Assembly (NCBI RefSeq): GCF_025698545.1
Contig: NC_068576.1
Coordinates: 49,634,390-49,698,389 of the forward strand
DNA: 64,000 bases
Direction: 5' to 3'
Source of the DNA: Gossypium raimondii
Lineage: Eukaryota; Streptophyta; Magnoliopsida; Malvales; Malvaceae
In this document: one piece after another, positions 42,427 through 53,950 of the stretch
Layout of the letters: each line of letters starts with the position of its first letter
Position numbering within the stretch: position 1 is the stretch's first letter
Made by a program: the position numbers and the translations under genes
The notes under the pieces: model-generated
What the model saw: the letters and a program-made list of their open reading frames with translations, nothing else
Database searches by the model: none
Told to the model about the DNA's origin: nothing

Positions 42427-43312
42427 AAACCCTAATTTAATTGAAAACCCTAACCTAACCCTAACCTAAATTAATTAAAAACCCTAAACCTAACCTAAAT
42501 TAACAAAAACCCTAAACCTAACCTAAATTAATTAAAAATCCTAATCTAACCTAAATTAACTAAAACCCTAAACCTAACCTAAATTAACAAAAACACTAAA
42601 CCTAACCTAAATTAATTAAAAACCCTAATCTAACCTAAATTAACTAAAAACCTAAACCTAACTTAAATTAACAAAAAACCTAAACCTAACCTAAATTAAT
42701 TAAAAACCTAATCTAACCTAAATTAATTAAAAACCTAAACCTAACCTAAATTAACTAAAAACTCTAATCTAACCTAAATTAATTAAAAACCTTAATCTAA
42801 CCTAAATTAACTAAAACCCTAAACCTAACCTAAATTAATTAAAATCCTAAACCTAACCTAAATTAATTAAAACCTTAATCTAACCTAAATTAACTAAAAC
42901 CCTAAACCTAACCTAAATTAACAAAAACCCTAAACCTAACCTAAATTAATTAAAAACCTAATCTAACCTAAATTAACTAAAAACCTAAACCTAACCTAAA
43001 TTAACAAAAACCTAAACCTAACCTAAATTAATTAAAAACCTAATCTAACCTAAATTAACTAAAACCTAAACCTAACCTAAATTAACAAAAACCTAAACCT
43101 AAACCTAACCTAAATTAATTAAAAACCTAATCTAACCTAAATTAACTAAAACCTAAACCTAATATAAATTAACAAAAACCCCAAACCTAACCTAAATTAA
43201 TTAAAAACCTAATCTAACCTAAATTAACTAAAAACCTAAACCTAACCTAAATTAACAAAAACCCTAAACTTAACCTAAATTAATTAAAAACCCTAAACTA
43301 ACCTAAATTTTT
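42427..43312. repeat. Telomere-like minisatellite (AACCCTAAACCTAACC type) inside the MULE
   Basis: About 30 tandem units of roughly 26-30 bases alternate between AACCCTAAACCTAACCTAA and AACC(C)TAATCTAACCTAA, joined by ATTAATTAAA or ATTAAC(T)AAAA. Units resemble plant telomere repeat CCCTAAA and telo-boxes but are not pure telomeric DNA. The array lies exactly between the 3' ends of the two convergent MULE genes, close to their stops (42316 and 43599). Confidence 0.9.
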
Positions 43313-43598
43313 TGGCTTAATAATTTTACATATTTTTTGGCTTAATAATTTTACATATTTTGAACACTTTAATAACCATTAACACAATTTTTGGGCTTAA
43401 TAATTTGAGATTATTTGATAAATTTTACTAACCATTAAGAAAAAATTTTTGGCTTAATAATTTTACATAATGTTAGATCGGTAAAATGTTTTGGTGGTAT
43501 TAACAATTAAGAAATTAAACTAATTTGATAATTTTACTAACAATTTATACAATTATCAATTAATAATTGAAGAAAATGTATTTTTTCTAAAATTACAT

Positions 43599-46478
43599 TC
43601 AGCTATTGCGATTAGGGCATGATCGACTTGTATGGCCTGGGTTCCTACACCATCCGCACAACTTCTGCTGACTGGATGTTTCTCGGATATCCATATTGTT
43701 CCGTATTCTAGTGGAGCAAGGTCGACCCTTTGGTTTTCGACGCAATTCTCTATCCGGTAACAGCTTAAAAGGAGCAAGAGATACGGGCGGCCACTTACGT
43801 TCATCTGGGACCGGTGGGAAAACATGTCTCCAAATGTTGTACATGTTTTCTAGTTTGTACACTTCGTCCACATAACTCATTGGATCCAGACGAAGTTTCT
43901 GGCAAGCTGCAATAACATGAGCACATGGATAACGAAGTGCATCAAACTTCCCACAGTCATAAGTCCTATTTCACAAGTGTACACGATACTGCCCGCCAAC
44001 AACACCTTGGTGCGGTTTGTCAAACTCCGTCACGCGAAACCATAAATTGTCTCGATCGTGACACACAATGTGCATGATGTTTGCCCTCGCCTTCGCCTTG
44101 TTAATTTCTTAAACTACCTTACTGCACCATACATGGCCACCCTGCATCTGGCCAGCATAAGTTGCTGCTCGCTTTGGAAATAGCGCCGCCAAATAGAAAT
44201 ATGTCTCTCGCACAACCGATGTTATCGGTAGATGGCGCGTTCCTTTAAGAACAGAATTTATGCATTCAGCCAGGTTCGACGTCATTTGGCCATATCGTAG
44301 GCCTCCATCGTATACTTGTGTCCACTGTTCGAAACGTATGTTATAAAGGTAGTCCGCCCTTTCTCCATTTTGGGATCGTAAAATTGCCAACATCTCCTGA
44401 AAACGATCTTTATTTATTTTATACCCTGCCAATTGGAAGATAATAGCGAATATTTTATACCACTTCTACCAATAAAAATAATTCAAATTGACAAACGAAA
44501 TAATACAGTTATAAACTAAATACCCATGTTGGTCACTTGTCGTCGTTCGCTCTTGGATGGATATTGCCTGTAGTAGTTCGAAGCAACGTGTCTTAGGCAC
44601 TATCTATGGTGTGTGCGCTGCCACAAACTTCCCTCTTGATCAAATGCAGCTAGTATACCGGCGCCCCGATCTGAAATAACAAAGATATCAGGTTGGGGGC
44701 AGACATGCCTCCTTAATCTAGAGAGAAAGAAATCTCAGTCATCAGATGACTCCCCCGGTGTTATTGCAAATGCAATTGGAAGAATTCTCCCAGCGCCATC
44801 CTGTGCCACTGCAACCAATAGCCGATGAGTATACCTACCGAACATGAAGGTACCGTCAATTTGTACCAATGGCTTGCAGTATGAAAATGCGTCTCGGAAT
44901 TGTTTAAAGGTCCAAAATAGGCGTTTGAACACTTGACATCCACGTAGCAATCGGCCGTTGTAGTACGCATGTTCCGTTTCAAGGTCTGTGATGGCACCTG
45001 GGACGTATTTCTCTAGCACCTGACACAACTGCCACACTTCATTATATGAGGCGTCTCACCCACTATGCATCTTCTCCAATGCCTTTTGCTTAGCTATCCA
45101 AGCCTTGCGGTAAGAGGGCGTATACCCCATTTGGCTACGGATATTGGCAATTATCACCGGCACTGAAATCCTGGGATCTGCTTTTATCGTGGGCATTATC
45201 AAGCTGGCTAACATAGCTGAATCCATTTTGGGATGATCTTGTGAAACACCTACAGAGGGAGTACATTAGATAATGCAACATTGCAAAATAAAATTATTAT
45301 CCAGATACATTCAATCATGTACCTGCAGCACATGTATGTGGACCTTTGAACTTTTTTATCTCCCACAACCCCATCCTTTTTTTTAACGAGGCGACGATTT
45401 TCCATGAACATGTGCCGTCTTGCACCGCACACTTTGCCTCAAACTTATCGAATTTTGATTTAACGACGTGGTAATTAATGCCGTTTTTGATGCTATGCTG
45501 TTTCAAAGCACCAATAAAACTATCCTTGTTGGTAAACTGATTACCAACTTCAAGTTCATCGAAATCTACCCCCGAACTTGTACGATCGCGCAACCGGTGT
45601 GGTAGATCTGGAAACTCTAACGCATCATCTGCTGATAGATCGATATTATGCATGTGGGCTGGAGGTGAGTATGCTCTGAATCGTGGATTTTCTTCATCAT
45701 CTGAACTCCTTTCAGCATCTTTACCTTCTGTTGGAATAGGCTCCGGTTCAGAAAATAATCCCACTTCTGCACCATCCGGCCCGGGCTCTCGAGGTGGATC
45801 CACATCAGAGTCATCTTCTAACCCACAATCATCTGCAGCGTACGACGTCCCCTCACCGGTTGACGTCGTAGGTAGTACGCCATCCCTTCTTCTGGGCATT
45901 TGATAACGTCCCCAATTGGATGTAGATTGCCATCCACTAGAACTTGACGCAGTTCCCCAGTACGTATTTCCAGCATCAAACGTCGAGCCACCAACGTACA
46001 TGTCTCATCCACCAACAGAGTGTCTTGCGGGGGATGTGCATTCGACACCTCTACCGAACATGGGCTGTTCCGTATTTTGTAACTCGCTAACAGAATGTCG
46101 GCCAGGGGTCGTGTATACATCTCGAACACCGGACAGAAGTACATCAGTTGGTGACGTAAATTGTACATATAACTCAATATAAGTTGCTCCACTAGCAAGA
46201 TGAGTCTGCACCATTACCTCCAAGCTACGAGCACGTTTTATGTCGAACGAGTCATATGTCACCGGATCAACACAAGAACAAAATCGATACGTGATTGACA
46301 GAACTTTCATTGGCGTCGTTCTGAAGATTTTACGCCTAATTCTTTTACGAAGTTCTGTCAAATCTATGTTCTAGTTAAATGACAGTTGCACCGTATTCTC
46401 CGACAAAAAGACAACACCATTCTCGGTGTGGCAAACCTCACCATCGTAGTAAATAACATCACTAATACGTTCGCTCAT
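43599..46478 (-). pseudogene. MuDR-type transposase gene with seven stop codons
   Basis: Exons 45323-46478, 44524-45249 and 43599-44425 join in frame (903 codons). Order of parts: N-terminal region starting MSERISDVIYYDGEV; Ser/Pro/Glu-rich linker; MuDR DNA-binding region with NKDSFIGALKQHSIKNGINY and the zinc ligands of CSWKI and HTC; then the MULE catalytic domain with the first Asp in LVQIDGTFMFG (44855-44857), the second in VISDRGAGI, the C-x2-H motif CLRH, and Glu in NLAECINSVLK. A SWIM finger follows and a CCHC knuckle (CGWCRNPGHTSRSC) ends the protein. Stops lie at 46371, 46005, 45056, 44735, 44600, 44109 and 43971 (lowest base of each). Three stand where related proteins have Trp (TGG to TGA). 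The first SWIM cysteine is Tyr (TYDCGKF). The protein cannot be made whole. Confidence 0.88.
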
Positions 46479-46583
46479 TTTGAAACTCTAACTTTCTTAG
46501 CCTCTCTAAATTGTTTCTGCTATGACTTATGCATTCTAAGAACATTTTCTGCCTAATTTATAGCCTTAGCCCAAACTTGCTAC

Positions 46584-46922
46584 TGTAGCAAAACCGCGTC
46601 CACGAGGGCGCGATTTCACAATTTCTTCTCAAATAGCATCCTCGTAGAAATGATTTTATACTATTTGCTCAGAAACATCGAAAAAATTATTTCTTACATG
46701 ACCTCTTGTAGCAAAATCGCGTCCACGGTAGCGATTTCTAATTCTTCTCAAATAGCATAATCGTAGAAACGATTTTATACTATTTGCTCAGAAAAATCAG
46801 AAAAAAAATTATTTCTTACATGACCTACTGTAGCAAAGTCGTGTCCACGAGGGCGCGATTTCACAATTTCTTCTCAAATAGCATCCTGGTAGAAACGATT
46901 TTATACTATTTGACCAGAGACG
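46584..46922. repeat. Triple subterminal repeat beside the transposase start
   Basis: Three copies of about 122-124 bases begin near 46584, 46708 and 46829. Each starts TGTAGCAAA followed by a GCGTCCACG-type motif, then ATTTC, TTCTTCTCAAATAGCAT and CGATTTTATACTATTTG. They lie just upstream of the transposase ATG and face the right inverted end of the MULE. Confidence 0.85.
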
Positions 46923-46974
46923 TCAACTCGAAATAATTTATTCTGGGACCCCTAAACCCTAAAAAGCCTGCACC

Positions 46975-49900
46975 TAGAGGTGTTCATGGGCCGGGAGGCC
47001 CGACCCGGCCCGACGACCCGTCCGAAATATGGGAGGGTTTGGGTAAAAATATAGGCCCGAAATATGGGCTTGGGCAAAAAACGAGGCCCGTTTAAAAAAC
47101 GGGCCGGGCCTCGGGCAAAATTTTTTGGGCCCGGCCCGAATATAGTATATATATATATTTTAAAAATTTTAAAATTTGTTTAAACACATTTCTTTTCCCG
47201 TCTCCCCCACATTTCTTTTCCCGTCCCCCCCACTCCCAACTTGTCACTTTTCCCAAGCCATTTCCCCTATTTCCCTCTTCCTCAAATCCCTAGCCTTCCA
47301 TTTTTTTTTCTCAACCTTCACCTTCAATTCCGGCAGCAGTCCTCCACCACCGATCCACCTCCAGTCATTTTTCTTTCCAAAATCAAAGGTTAGTTTTCTT
47401 TATTTTTTCTTTCTCTGATATTTACTGTAAATATAAGTTTCATCTATTGAAGTTGCTGTAAATATAAGTTTGTTTTATTTTTTCTTTCTCTGATATATTT
47501 TTTCTTTCTCTGATATCCCAGTACAGTAGTGTATGTATAATGATTTTGTTTTACTTTTCCCCCCCGGTATCCATAACCTAACCTTAATATTTGTTAAGAC
47601 TTGGGGTTGAAAGAAGGGGAATGGGTGTAGAATAACCCTTCCAGTCTTAACATTAGACTTGTTATTTCACCTGTGCTTCGGTTGCCCTACAAATTTAGAT
47701 ATTTATGTATTTTCATGTTTTTCTCATATATTCTGGTGTATCGAAATTCGAAGGCATCAAGTAGAAATTGGAAGGATACAGGTTAGGTCTTCTAAAATTA
47801 CTAGTTTATTTCCAATTTGTTAAAATTGAATTTTCATTTAACTTGGATAATACATCTGAACTGAAGAGCCAAACTTGCTCTCGAAAATAAACTAAATTCT
47901 AATTTCTGTTAAGGGAAGGAAAAGAATGCCAGTATTTCTTTTTTAAATAATTAACCGCAATGGATTTGGAGTGAGACCATTCACTTCCACCCTTAAAATT
48001 TCTTAAACCACACAAATAATTTTCTAAAAAAAGAATTAGCAGTGATTGATTGAAGAATTTTACTAAACAAGAGTCATTATGGTTTGAAATAAATTTAGTA
48101 TTAGTCAACTAAATAAATAACATATGATAATGAAAATCAACTCATTGATTTTTCCATCTCTACTTTCTTTGAAGAATTGTTAATCTAATGCTCCAATCTC
48201 GCGACATGCTTCTTACTTATTATTGTTAATAATCTTTTAATTTAATGTTATTTATAATGTTTAATCTTAATTTAATTGATGCTATAATAATTAAGTCACA
48301 ACCATTTTAAAGTTTAGTGTAATTTAGTTAAAAATCAATTTTAAAAATTTAATTTAATATCGATATGATCAATGAAAAAGACTGTATGTAATTTGCAGTA
48401 TATTTTTTATGAGATCACATACAAGTATATTTTTCTGCTTCTTTCATGCATGCTGGTTCAACTTTATGGGTTCATTATTTCTTTGCTCTGCTACATGCAA
48501 ACAAAACACTACATTTTCCTGCTTTCATGCATGCTGCCAGAGGTTCTGTATTTATATTATTTGCATATAATTCATGTAATGTAATATTATGCATAGCCAT
48601 TATTTCTTACATTTGTTTCTATAATTTCTTTCTTACATTCTTTCTTACATTTGTATTTATCTTTTTTGTTTTTGTTTTGTTTTATTGCAGAAATAAGCTA
48701 TTGAGGCAGAAAAACAGCAGGCCGAGGCAGGTTGCTATCACTTAGAGGTTGCTATCACACCCTTTCCTTCGAAACAATCAACTTTAGTGACTTTTTGTAA
48801 ATGATGTGTGTTTTTTTAGTATTACTTAAAGACATGTGACAAGTTTGATCTTGAATCTAGCATAGTTAAATAACTAGTTTATTATATTGTGCAATATAAC
48901 TAGTTTATTATCTTGTATCTAGCATAGTTAAAATATAATATATTTATTTTTTCAAAACTGTTATAAAATTTATAACTTTTGAAAAAGTAAAATAATATAA
49001 ATCTTCACTTTTATATTTGAAAAGTAAAAATAATATAAATATATTACATTCACATATAGACACTTGTTTTGGTTTTGGAGGTTGAAATAATCTTACAAAC
49101 AAACACATGATTTTTTTTCTTCTACGTTTGCTATGTCTTACCCCTTTTTTGTAATTTTGGAAAAAATGAATAAATTTTAATTTTGGTATTTAACTACTAC
49201 ACCTTAATTTTTAATGTAATATAATGTTTTAATATACTCTTATAAAATTTGTAACTTTTTGAATTTTTGTTTTAAGTTGTATTTTTTCTACCAAAAGAAA
49301 TTCATACATTAAATGTTGATGTCATATACATATAGTGTTACTTGTCAAACATTAAAAATATTTAAATTGGTTGCAAAAAGGACGATGACGACGATGAGGA
49401 CGATGATGTTTCTTCTGTAGCTTTTTAAGATACTTTCTTTCTAAATGTTTAAAATTTCATTTAGCTTACAATTTATATTTTGTTATGAAATTAAATATGT
49501 TGATGGATTAATGTATGAATATTATGGTTTGTTGCTTAATTTTCCGAAGTCATTTTGGACTTTGAAGGTATGTGTACTTGTGGGGTTTAACTTATGTTCT
49601 TATCTCAAAGATGGTTTGAAGTAAAATTAGAGATTGAGATTTATATAATGACTAGAATTAGTGAATGATAAAGCTCAAATTGATTTAATATGATTTAATA
49701 TGCTTATGGATGTGCTATCTATATGTATATGTGATTTGAAGGGAAAGTTTTGAGTTCGCTATCTAATTCGCAAAGAGAAAAAAGTTTGTTGAGCAAATAT
49801 TTGTATGCTTTGCTTCTCCATTCAATTTCTGAACTTTTTTACAGCATAAAAGCAATAACAGAATATTTAATTAATTTAATTATGTTATTATGCATAGATA

Positions 49901-50441
49901 ATATGCTACTTATTGCCCAATGATAATATGTTGCTAGTCCTAATTACTTGTATAATCATTTTATTTTATTCTCTTTTTTAAGAATTGATTGTTACTTAAA
50001 TGTCACAAATGTGTAATTATATACAATTAAATAACATTTAAATTCAATTAGTTGGTAATTTTTAAACAACTCTAGTGGACATGAGGTTCATTATTTATAA
50101 TCAAAACTTAGAATATAATACTACATCAATTCTAACATAAAATTTATAGATAACATGAAAGCTATGCATTTTGTTCTTTAAATAAGTAATTTTATTTTAA
50201 TTTTTTTCATTATATACAAAAAAAATATAATTTGATATTTGATATAATTTTAATAACAATTAATTTTAATATTAGTTTTAAGCAAAAAAAAAGGGCCGGG
50301 CCGGGCCCGGGCTTCATATTCTTTCCACGGGTCGGGCTTGGGCAACATATTAAGCCCATATTTCGGGTCGGGCAGGGCCCGGGCCTAGTAAGCGGGCCGA
50401 AAATTTTTTTTGGACCCGGCCCGGCCCATGCACACCTCTAC
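46975..50441. mobile_element. Non-autonomous hAT element (3.5 kb) inserted in the MULE
   Basis: The ends are TAGAGGTGTTCATGGGCCGGG and, on the other side, CCCGGCCCATGCACACCTCTA, matching the hAT end consensus YARNG. Flanks are CCTGCACC and CCTACACC, an 8-base target duplication with one change. Subterminal GC-rich stretches (46981-47140 and 50290-50430) match the 399-bp element at 28500. The 3-kb interior has a CT-rich leader-like segment (47180-47390), an exon-like piece at 48690-48746 and an acidic run at 49380-49429 (KDDDDDEDDDVSSVAF then stop). No transposase catalytic region was found. Confidence 0.85.
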
Positions 50442-50514
50442 CTACACCATAAACCCTAAAAGCCAGAAAACCCAAATGTGAAATCAACGTCAAAATCGCG
50501 CCCACGTCAGCGCG

Positions 50515-50710
50515 ATGTCAAGACATGGCAAGAGGTCGCGTCCACGTCAGCAGGTCGTACTGACGTGGATGCGATCTTCTGCCATGTACCCTGACATCGC
50601 GCTGATGTGGGCGCGATTTCCTGAAAAATGGACCATTCTGGTAAATAATAAAAAAATCGGCTCATTTCGGTAAATTTTGAAAAAAAAGGGTTTTTTCTGG
50701 TAAATTACCC
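50515..50710 (-). repeat. Right terminal inverted repeat of the MULE
   Basis: Read on the minus strand it starts GGGTAATTTACCAGAAAAAA and follows the left end for about 180 bases. It holds GCGTCCACG at 50538-50546 and a near-inverse CGTGGATGC a few bases later. Confidence 0.8.
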
Positions 50711-51296
50711 TAAATATAGTTCTATGTTATTTGGTTTAGTATTTTATGGTTCCAAATATTTGGTTGCATAAATTTTTATTTTTATTATGTATAAAACAGT
50801 CAAAAATTCAGGTTTTTGGCTTTTTATTACGATATTAAGATAACCTTATTTTGGAAACATAACGTGATGAAAAATTTCAATTTGACCTTAAGAAAATTTT
50901 GATTTTGAATTTTTATATTTATATATTTTAACTTAATTGAAGAAACAATTGTCAAAGTAACTTCATTGTGGAAATTACTTTATTTTAAAATATAAAATGT
51001 TTTATGCATGTAACTTAAGCCATGGTAAGTTAATATTTACCAAAATTACATGTGCATTTGGTAATTAACATGTGACAATTATTCGGTTTTACATATGAGT
51101 AATAAATCAACCCAGAGGAAGATTTATAATTCAACATGTTCTTATTGTCAATGTTTGATTACTACACCAATATATCACTTATAAGTTAATATTTTTGTCC
51201 CAATGTGAAATATTAATGGAGTGCATGGTATCTTGAGATATGGTTTACCTTTATTCAAATTATTCTTGTTTAAATTTGAAGCTTGTTTTGTTTGAT

Positions 51297-52560
51297 TCAG
51301 CTATTATTACACCTACCAACATCACAACCAACATTAACTCGATTCCTATGTTAAATGACACTGACTTTAAATCATACCAAGAGAATCTTATGATTGTTCT
51401 CGGAGTCATGGATCTCGACCTTGAGTTAAAAGATGATTCTCCTCCTTTAGTTACAAATGAAAGTACCTCTGATCAAAGCAATGAGATGGAAAGGTAGGAG
51501 AGATCAAATCACATGTGTATGATGATCATGAAGAAGACCATTCCAGAAATATTCAGGGGCACTATGCTTGATAAGAATGCCACTGCTAAGGAATTCTTAG
51601 CTGACTTTAAAAAGAGGTTTGCAAAGAATGAAAAGGCTAAAATTGGTACACTCTTAACAAATCTAATTTCGATGAGTTATAAAGAGAAAGGTATAGCAAT
51701 AAGTACATTATGGAAATGTCTCATCTTGTTTCAAAGTTGAAAGCACCTAAGCTAGAACTTTTTGTGGACTTACTATTGTATCTAGTTTAAGGTGAGCTAT
51801 AATTGTCAGAAAGAGACTTGGTCTCTAAGTGAGCTCATCTCACATAGTATTTAGGAAGATGAAAGGTTGAAACAAGAAATGGTAGAAAGGGCCCATTTAG
51901 CCACGACAAAAAGAGAAAGAAGATTAAGGAAGTTGCGAATATCACACCAGAAAAGAAAAGAAAAGAAGAGTTGTACCAATTATAATGATCGGCGTGTTAA
52001 GAAAGGCACATTTCTTGATTTTGTTTATTTTGAGGTTAATTTGACTTCGGTACTTAGACACACTTGGTGGATAGATTTCAACGCAATGACTCACATCAGC
52101 ATATTTATGTAGGATTGTTGTAATTTTCAAAAGCCAAATGATGGTGAAAGATACATTTACCTAGGAAATAATCATTTGATAGAAATTGAAGCAGTAGGAA
52201 CTTTATATATTATGTAGAATTGAATTTTATTATATTGCCTTTTAGGCGAAATTCGATTTTCAGCATTGGACAATTTTATTTATTTTTGTTCATTTTTAAA
52301 ATAGAATTTTTCATTTTCATTTTTTCAAAATTCAAATTTGGTTGGCTTTAATTCTTTATCGGGCTATGATAATCTATTTTGCTTAATACTATTACTTCAT
52401 TTAATGAATCTTTACATAGTATCATAACAGCTAACAAACACAAATTAACTATTAAGAATTTGACTTCGCTGTGACATAAGAGATTAGGTTATATCTCCAA
52501 AAGGAGAATTGAGAGACTTGTGTCTGACAATATTTCTAATCCCTTTGATTTTTTGGATAT
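51297..52560 (+). pseudogene. Copia gag, protease and pre-integrase relics
   Basis: Fragments in shifting frames: gag with SIPMLNDTDFKSYQENLMIV and MIMKKTIPEIFRGTM; a Lys-rich linker; the protease position TWWIDFNAMTHIS, where the family has the catalytic D-S-G (here D-F-N); and a pre-integrase piece with HKRLGYISKRRIERLVSD in which the preceding Trp is a stop. The integrase core is absent: sequence passes directly to GYKFYDPTKAIF and then KDIVFEEEYV (to 52700). Confidence 0.75.
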
Positions 52561-52700
52561 TCTAAAAAATCTAGGGGTTACAAATTTTATGATCCCACTA
52601 AGGCTATTTTTTTAAAGATAGATAATGCTCATTCTTTAAGGATGTTGAGTTTGCAAGGGGAAAAAGAATTAAGGACATTGTCTTTGAAGAAGAATATGTT

Positions 52701-53913
52701 TGTAACACCCTTAACCCCAAACCGTTGCCGGAACAGGGTTACGAAGCATTACCGAACATATCAGATAATTTACAATAATTCTTAAATAGATAACAAACAT
52801 ATTAAAATAAAATCATAAATTCATATAATATTTTACTAATTGACTTCATTTTTTTTTAAATTTTGGCAGCACTTCTGCATATTTTTACTTAAAACCCCCT
52901 ACAATTAAAATCATATCATTTTCAAATATAATCAAATCAACCAATTCATGTCACATTCTCATTTTCTATTCTAAATACCTTCTAATCAAACTCAATCAAC
53001 ATAATATCAATTTAAATTTAACAATATACTAATTAAATAAAAATAGATAAACCTCTTTCATTATAATTCATAAACTTATAATACTAACATTTTTAACCAT
53101 TTATATTAAAACATAATAACCTTTATACACATCCTATGTACATCACATTACCAAAAGAAAATATACATCACCAAAGTTATGCTGAAGTCGGGATTGATTT
53201 GGATGCTGAACCGGAATTTTTTACTTCTATCAACCTGCGCACGGAAACAACCGTACATTCAAATTTAAATTTAAATTTCATATTTCAACAATAGCAATTC
53301 ATCAATTGATATCATACATCCACAATTTGAATTTGGACATATCATGAACCTTAGGTTCATTTCTCAATCTCATATCACATTTCAATTCACAATTCAACCT
53401 TTTCATTTCATTTCAGTAGCTCATTTGATCAACTAGTTCGGTTTATCATTTCATCATTTACCCTATTAACAAAACTCGGACTTTGGCGGATACACGGATC
53501 CAACCAAACACACCAGAATGGCACTCAGTGCCTCATCGTAACTATCCGAAGAAATATAGTGACACCCAGTGTCTCATCGACTCGAGGTCGAAGTATCCCT
53601 GAACTCTTCCAATCCTATGGCATGCCAACTATATCCGACTCAGCCCGACTAGTTAATAGGGTATTTAAATTACATATAACTCCAATTCAATCATAATTTC
53701 TCACATTTTCAATTCAATCATTTTTCCACCTTTCAATCAATAATTAATCCAAAAATTCACACATTTCACAACTCAATACATTTCCATACAATTTAATACC
53801 ATTCACAATTCGATTCAAATTCATTTCCCGCTTTTAATCAACAAACAATTCAAATATTAATTCATATAAACTATTCAATTTAATTCTCACTCATCATCAT
53901 CATCATCATCATC

Positions 53914-53950
<37 letters not shown>

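Larger units (their letters stand above)
39645..50710. mobile_element. Mutator-like element (MULE) carrying a PMD gene and a transposase gene
   Basis: The element starts GGGCAATTTACCAG and ends with its inverted form, ATTTACCC. A perfect 9-base direct repeat TAAATATAG flanks it (39636-39644 and 50711-50719), the hallmark target-site size of Mutator elements. The inverted ends are long: about 180 bases on each side correspond, with scattered changes, and include CGAAATGGGC/CGAAATGAGC, TTACC(G/A)GAATGGTCCATTTTT and the GCGTCCACG/CGTGGA(C/T)GCG pair. Total length is 11.07 kb, or about 7.6 kb without the hAT insertion at 46975-50441. Inside are two convergent genes: PMD on plus (40124-42316) and MuDR-type transposase on minus (43599-46478), with a telomere-like minisatellite between their 3' ends. 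Both genes carry stop codons, so this copy should be unable to move by itself. Confidence 0.9.

Noticed and set aside
42427-43312. Regular repeats that might suggest a CRISPR array or a true telomere
   Set aside because: Units are contiguous with no unique spacers, the sequence is plant nuclear, and units are degenerate CCCTAAA variants inside a transposon.
47176-47418. Ser/Pro/Phe-rich open frame in the long hAT element
   Set aside because: It is a CT-rich low-complexity leader-like stretch with no recognisable domain.
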